Part shown: positions 59,989 through 64,000 of the stretch, one piece after another
Layout: every line of letters starts with the position of its first letter
How positions within the stretch are numbered: the first letter of the stretch is position 1
NCBI GenBank assembly: GCA_036429605.1
Contig: JAVFKD010000016.1
Span: 2,480,001 to 2,544,000 of the forward strand
Length of the DNA stretch: 64,000 nucleotides
Origin: Cladobotryum mycophilum
Lineage: Eukaryota; Ascomycota; Sordariomycetes; Hypocreales; Hypocreaceae
Reading direction: 5' to 3'
The notes under the pieces: model-generated
The model's database searches: none
What the model saw: the letters and a program-made list of their open reading frames with translations, nothing else
What the model was told of the DNA's origin: nothing
Translations under genes and position numbers: made by a program

Positions 59989-62778
59989 TCACCAGGCATC
60001 ACTCTGATCATCGTGATGTGGATCAGCCGTATTGTTACGGTACTGAAGGTAGTCCTTCATGTCCTGGCCGTATCCATCTAGGCTATCTTCACCATATTGA
60101 TGATTTTCCTGTTCATCTTCATATATTTGAGCCTCGTCGACGTAATCTACTTGCCCATCTGTCCCGGAATTCGCGTACTGCACAGCCATCTAGAATAATG
60201 TTCAGCAGATGCTCAGGTAGAGACACGTGGGGAGCCTACACGATGATAATCAAAATTATACTGATCAAAACTCTGCTGGGCGTCTTGTTCTTCCACCGCA
60301 TCCTGTTGAGCGAGATACTGCTGTTCTTGTTGCTTACGTCGAGCTTCTTCTTCCAGACGTTTCTGCTGTGGTGAAATCGGAACATTCATCTGTGGATGCA
60401 TAGCCTGAACGATGGCTAGATAACTGTACATGAAATTGCTGAGCAGCACTTGGCTGTGGAGAGACCTTCGCGGGTTGGCCAGTTTAATATGTGCCATGCG
60501 GTAAATCGCCCGCTCTTCCAAGAGTGGAAAGCGAGTCCAGTTATAGTCCACATCGGGCTTTAAGGGCTTATATGGTGGATCCTCGGGGACTTGGAGAAAG
60601 TGTTGGCTTCTTTTGCTCTTCTCCTTCTCCTCTTTCTTCTTGCTTCCACCGAAGATCGAGGAGAAGATGCTCCCGTCCTTATCCTTCTTTGAATCCCCTC
60701 TGCGATTGCTTTCCTTTTTCCGCTCCTCTTGGAGTCTGCTATCAACATGATCACGATCCAAAACAAGGCTTTCTCGACCTTTTGGCACAGTCTTATCGAT
60801 TGAAGTTTGTATCAAATCCAATCTAGCATTGTCTTGTGCTCTTTCGCTCGAAGCCCTGGACCTGGACTTTTTGCTTTCGTCTTTTCGCTTTTCCTTATCG
60901 TCAGCACCGCCCTTAAACCATTTCCAAGCACCACCAGACTTTGCGGGGTTGGTAGATGTTTCATCATCCCGATCCTTCCTTCCTTTCTTATCAGTTTTCT
61001 TCTCATCTTGTATAAGAGTAGGAATGAAAGTTAATGTGTCTGTATGACTAGCACTCCCTCCAGGGAGAGATGACATCGCCATCGGGGTACTACTAGACTG
61101 TGAATGCGTGGAGTTGGATGATCTTGATGTGTGTCGTTGATGAGACGGTTGCCCCTCTGGGGAGTAGTTGCTCTTTGAGTGAGCGCCTGGTCGGATAGGA
61201 AGGTCTTCATCAATGGATTCCGTGCGACTATCCGATCGTTGCCCAATAGTCTGAGATGCCATTCTTTGGTGTGACGATTTCGAATGCTGTTTGTCCAGGG
61301 TTTCGCGTATCTCTTCCGGCCCGGTTGCCTCTGAGCTAGACGCACTATGCTGAACTGATGATAATCTAACGGGAATTTGATCCTGGTAGAATTGAGCTGA
61401 CATCGACTGAGGCTCTGATAAACTCTGTTCATGTTCATCTACAACCCCAGAAATTGCGGATGAGTCCTGAGAGAATTTCTGTTGCCTGCGAACTGATCGT
61501 GTAGGCCTCGAATAGTTTTCGGCCGTGGGTTCTGTCTGGACTCTTGCCAGCGACTGCCCTTGGGGAGGATCTATGGTAGATGAGCCCGCTGTTTCTGGAG
61601 ATTCATGCTGTTGGCGTTGCGCAACACGTCTTGAAAAGGAGGCCTTGTCACCAGAACGTAAACTCCCCCTTACGATAGGTAGTGCGAGTTGATCTGCGTA
61701 GTCCAGCACCTGGGGCAATGGGAAGGATTGGCATGTCGTCCACACTTGATTCTGGGCCACCTGAGAACCCTTGAGATTCTTGAGCAAGCTTTTGGACTAC
61801 TCTAGTGGGATCCCTGACGAGGTCATCCAAACTCAATTCTGTCTTGTGCTGGCTTCCATGTGATCGTTTCCGTTCTAACCTCTCAGCACCGTCGATATAT
61901 CCTACAGCTCCTCGCCCACCCGAGTTGTCAATTTGCCGAGATAGCATCGATTTCTTCCTTCTCAAGGAGGAAGCGTTTGGCACTCCAAGTTCTGATCGGC
62001 TTGTATCATCACCAACGGTCAGGAATGAGTCTCCAGATCTCCGTCTAATCGATTGTAGGCGATTCTCAAGAAATGATTTGAACTCGGTTGGGGCAAGCTC
62101 TGGATGGACTCTTGCAGGAACCCAGAGCAATCTTGAAGGATCATTCTCATCGTCATCACCCCGAGGAGCTATGGCAGGAATGGAGGTTAGTGACATAGGA
62201 GGCATATCTGGGTCAATGCTGTTTCCGACGTCCATGGATAACCTCCTTAAAGCCTGCAAGTTACTCAGTTCCTGGGCAATATCATTCGGGTTGTCTATAT
62301 TAGTTAAGGGAAAGGACGGATCCGCCTGAACCTCTCGTAGTGATGGCGTTGGAGAGGATGGCGATTTTGGATGTTTCTCTTGAGAGTTTCCCCATGCACC
62401 CGCTGTGGACAAATGAAGCCCCTGCGTCTTTCGAAAGCCGCCATTGTCACTATGTGCGTTTCTTGAAGGTTGCAACTGGTCGAATGTCGTACGGACAGGG
62501 GAGTTTCGTGATGTATTATGCTGTGGAGACTGGTTGTGTTGCGACTGTTGCGGCTGAATCTGTTCTTGGTATGGTAATCCGGTAACAAAGCTCAGAGGGC
62601 GGCTTCCATCAGAGCCTGAATCATCATCCTCACCGTACAGAGTGCCGATCGCTTCGGTTACATGGTGACTTGGGTCTGATATAGAGAGTTGACTAGTATG
62701 GCCACGTCGACCTGTGAAACTCGCAGCGACTTCGCCATGTGGTCGAGATGATGTCTGCGTCTCGCCAATATTAGCCAT
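59989..62778 (-). CDS. ZDS1: Zds1/Zds2-type protein with Zds C-terminal domain (frame broken)
   Basis: The start is the ATG at 62778 (MANIGETQ); a conserved-looking N-terminal block, QLSISDPSHHVTEAIGTLYG, follows. A long disordered S/Q/R-rich body has a basic patch (TRTTYRKG). The Zds C-terminal domain (FPLLEERAIYRMAHIKLANP, then QVLLSNFMYSYLAIVQ) lies at about residues 750-800. A Q/E/D-rich tail comes after an intron at 60190-60239 (50 bp). Frames change at a five-C run (61665-61669, G5 in the gene); one base fewer (912 aa) or two more (913 aa) restores it. Zds proteins regulate PP2A-Cdc55, mitotic exit and polarity in yeast (family knowledge). Confidence 0.9.
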
Positions 62779-64000
62779 TTTGCCTAGTTTTTCTTCCTCC
62801 TTGTTCTTTCAGGAAGCATGTGCTTATATGAAGGGGAGCTAGGTATGACGGAGGCATTGATTGCCTCTAGTCCCTTCATCGCTGTCGGTCGACTCAAGCA
62901 TTGTGGGGAAAGCTCGTGGTATGTTGTGAAGGGAACATACCATCATCGAGGGCGGCGTAGAGGCCGCGAGAGAGGCGCAAGCCTCGAATGATGTCCCTTG
63001 TAAAATCCTTCAACAACCTAGTCGATGATATAACGCTTGAGACACTCTCATGGGAAACTGGCCACCACGACGAGGTGGGCGGCACCAGAGGATTGGTACA
63101 AGGTGGTGGGATGATGAGAAGCGATACATACACCTCTCCGTGTTGGGTGTTGTCGTCGGGTCTATCGCCGCATCGGGAGAGACGTTTCGGAGGAGACGGT
63201 CTCCGCAAAATATATAGACAATTCAGCAGCGGCAGAAGTTCAAATTCAAGGTCTGAGCACGTTCAGCGAAGTATGATGGCAGTTGGTCGATAGAGAGGCT
63301 CAAGTATAATCGCGTGGCAAGGGGTCAGGAGGCTAAGGCTTCAGTACGTAATAGCATGTACACACTACCAGGCAGTATAGTGCCTCCCACTGAAGGACTT
63401 CAGTCCACTCATGGATGCGCCCTATCAATAATATACTGAGTCTGGATAAGGGAGTGTCACGTGAGTGCCCTGCTTGTGGTGGGGGAGCGAGCTGCCTTTG
63501 GCCACTTTCTTCTTTACTCCGTAGGTACTTAGTACTTACTATACGGGGCTGACAACTAGATGTGAGCTAACAAAGGCAGTGTATCTGGTTACTCTGGTAT
63601 CTTCTACGAGGGAAGATGCAATCTAATGAACGTCTCGAAGAATATCATTCTCTTTCTCTCACTTTCGATTGTTAGGTAGAGGCAGACTGTCGGCGCTTGT
63701 CCAATGACAACCACTTAAGGAATTAAATCAGGCCTGCGCGTGCAACGACCTTGTCAAATGACGATCTTTCAAGGGATGTCGCCATTCCCTGACCGTGGCT
63801 TGTGATGTACATCAGGGTGTGTGCTTAACTTGGTCATATGCTCCTAAACTACCTACCTAGTAGTATGATCATCACAGCGGCTTCATGCTCTTAAATGAGC
63901 ACTACTCGACTCATCAAAAAACATTTAATACACTTCCCTATCATGGTAGTTCCAGTATGCTAAAGTATGATATTCACAAGAGGTATGTCGCCTGTTGAGA
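62779..64000. promoter_or_regulatory. Upstream region of the Zds gene, no gene seen
   Basis: 1.2 kb. Open stretches on both strands (62894-63208, 62988-63293) lack coding bias and proper starts. Contains TCACGTGAG at 63457-63465 and TACCTA/TAGGTA motifs (63520-63545, 63850-63862). Possibly a long 5' leader of the Zds transcript. Confidence 0.45.

Noticed and set aside
36888..62778. A biosynthetic or defence gene cluster
   Set aside because: The genes belong to unrelated housekeeping or unknown families with no synthase, transporter-regulator set or immune-type domains.

Overview
The window is fungal nuclear DNA from a filamentous ascomycete, most likely a sordariomycete. A Clavicipitaceae-type genome such as Epichloe would fit, but that is an inference. 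The evidence is short GT..AG introns (about 48-95 bp) with CTAAC/CTGAC branch sites, filamentous-fungal gene families (TOK channel, very long NOT4, Zds C-terminal protein), a tRNA-Pro with an intron, and a sharp split into two base-composition compartments.

Compartment 1 (about 1-36,750) is extremely AT-rich. It has no intact gene and is built from repeats decayed by C:G to T:A change, as expected from repeat-induced point mutation (RIP). Readable in it are: a full-length Ty3/Gypsy chromovirus (2807-11592) with 476-477 bp LTRs and a 5-bp target duplication; a Fot1/pogo-like Tc1-mariner element inserted in its pol region (5350-7218); a DNA-transposon family with 8-bp target duplications (hAT-like; 19235-21337, 31351-33129 and fragments); two copies of a short non-autonomous relative with the same ends (257-828, 20392-20977); a solo LTR (30078-30418); many copies of an LTR-like repeat of about 1 kb, here called R1, in both orientations; a tRNA-derived SINE-like head (15033-15106); and two small islands of normal composition (15925-16150, 28133-28250).

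Compartment 2 (about 36,750-64,000) is ordinary gene-dense euchromatin. In order it holds: an unknown multi-membrane-span protein (-), a long coiled-coil protein (-), a PP2A activator RRD1/PTPA (+), a small acidic low-complexity protein in four exons (-), tRNA-Pro(UGG) (-), an alpha/beta-hydrolase-like protein (-), a two-pore outward-rectifier K+ channel TOK1 (+), the CCR4-NOT ubiquitin ligase NOT4 in two large blocks (-), the complex I 30-kDa subunit NDUFS3 (+, divergent from NOT4) and a Zds1-type polarity/mitosis regulator (-). No shared pathway or gene cluster is evident; these are housekeeping genes plus lineage-specific unknowns.

One pattern crosses the genic half. Four genes, and possibly a fifth, are each broken by a one-base length error at a run of 5-7 identical bases, and each becomes a clean spliced reading frame if the run length is changed. 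This looks like systematic homopolymer error in the assembly rather than five pseudogenes, and it should be settled before the proteins are used.
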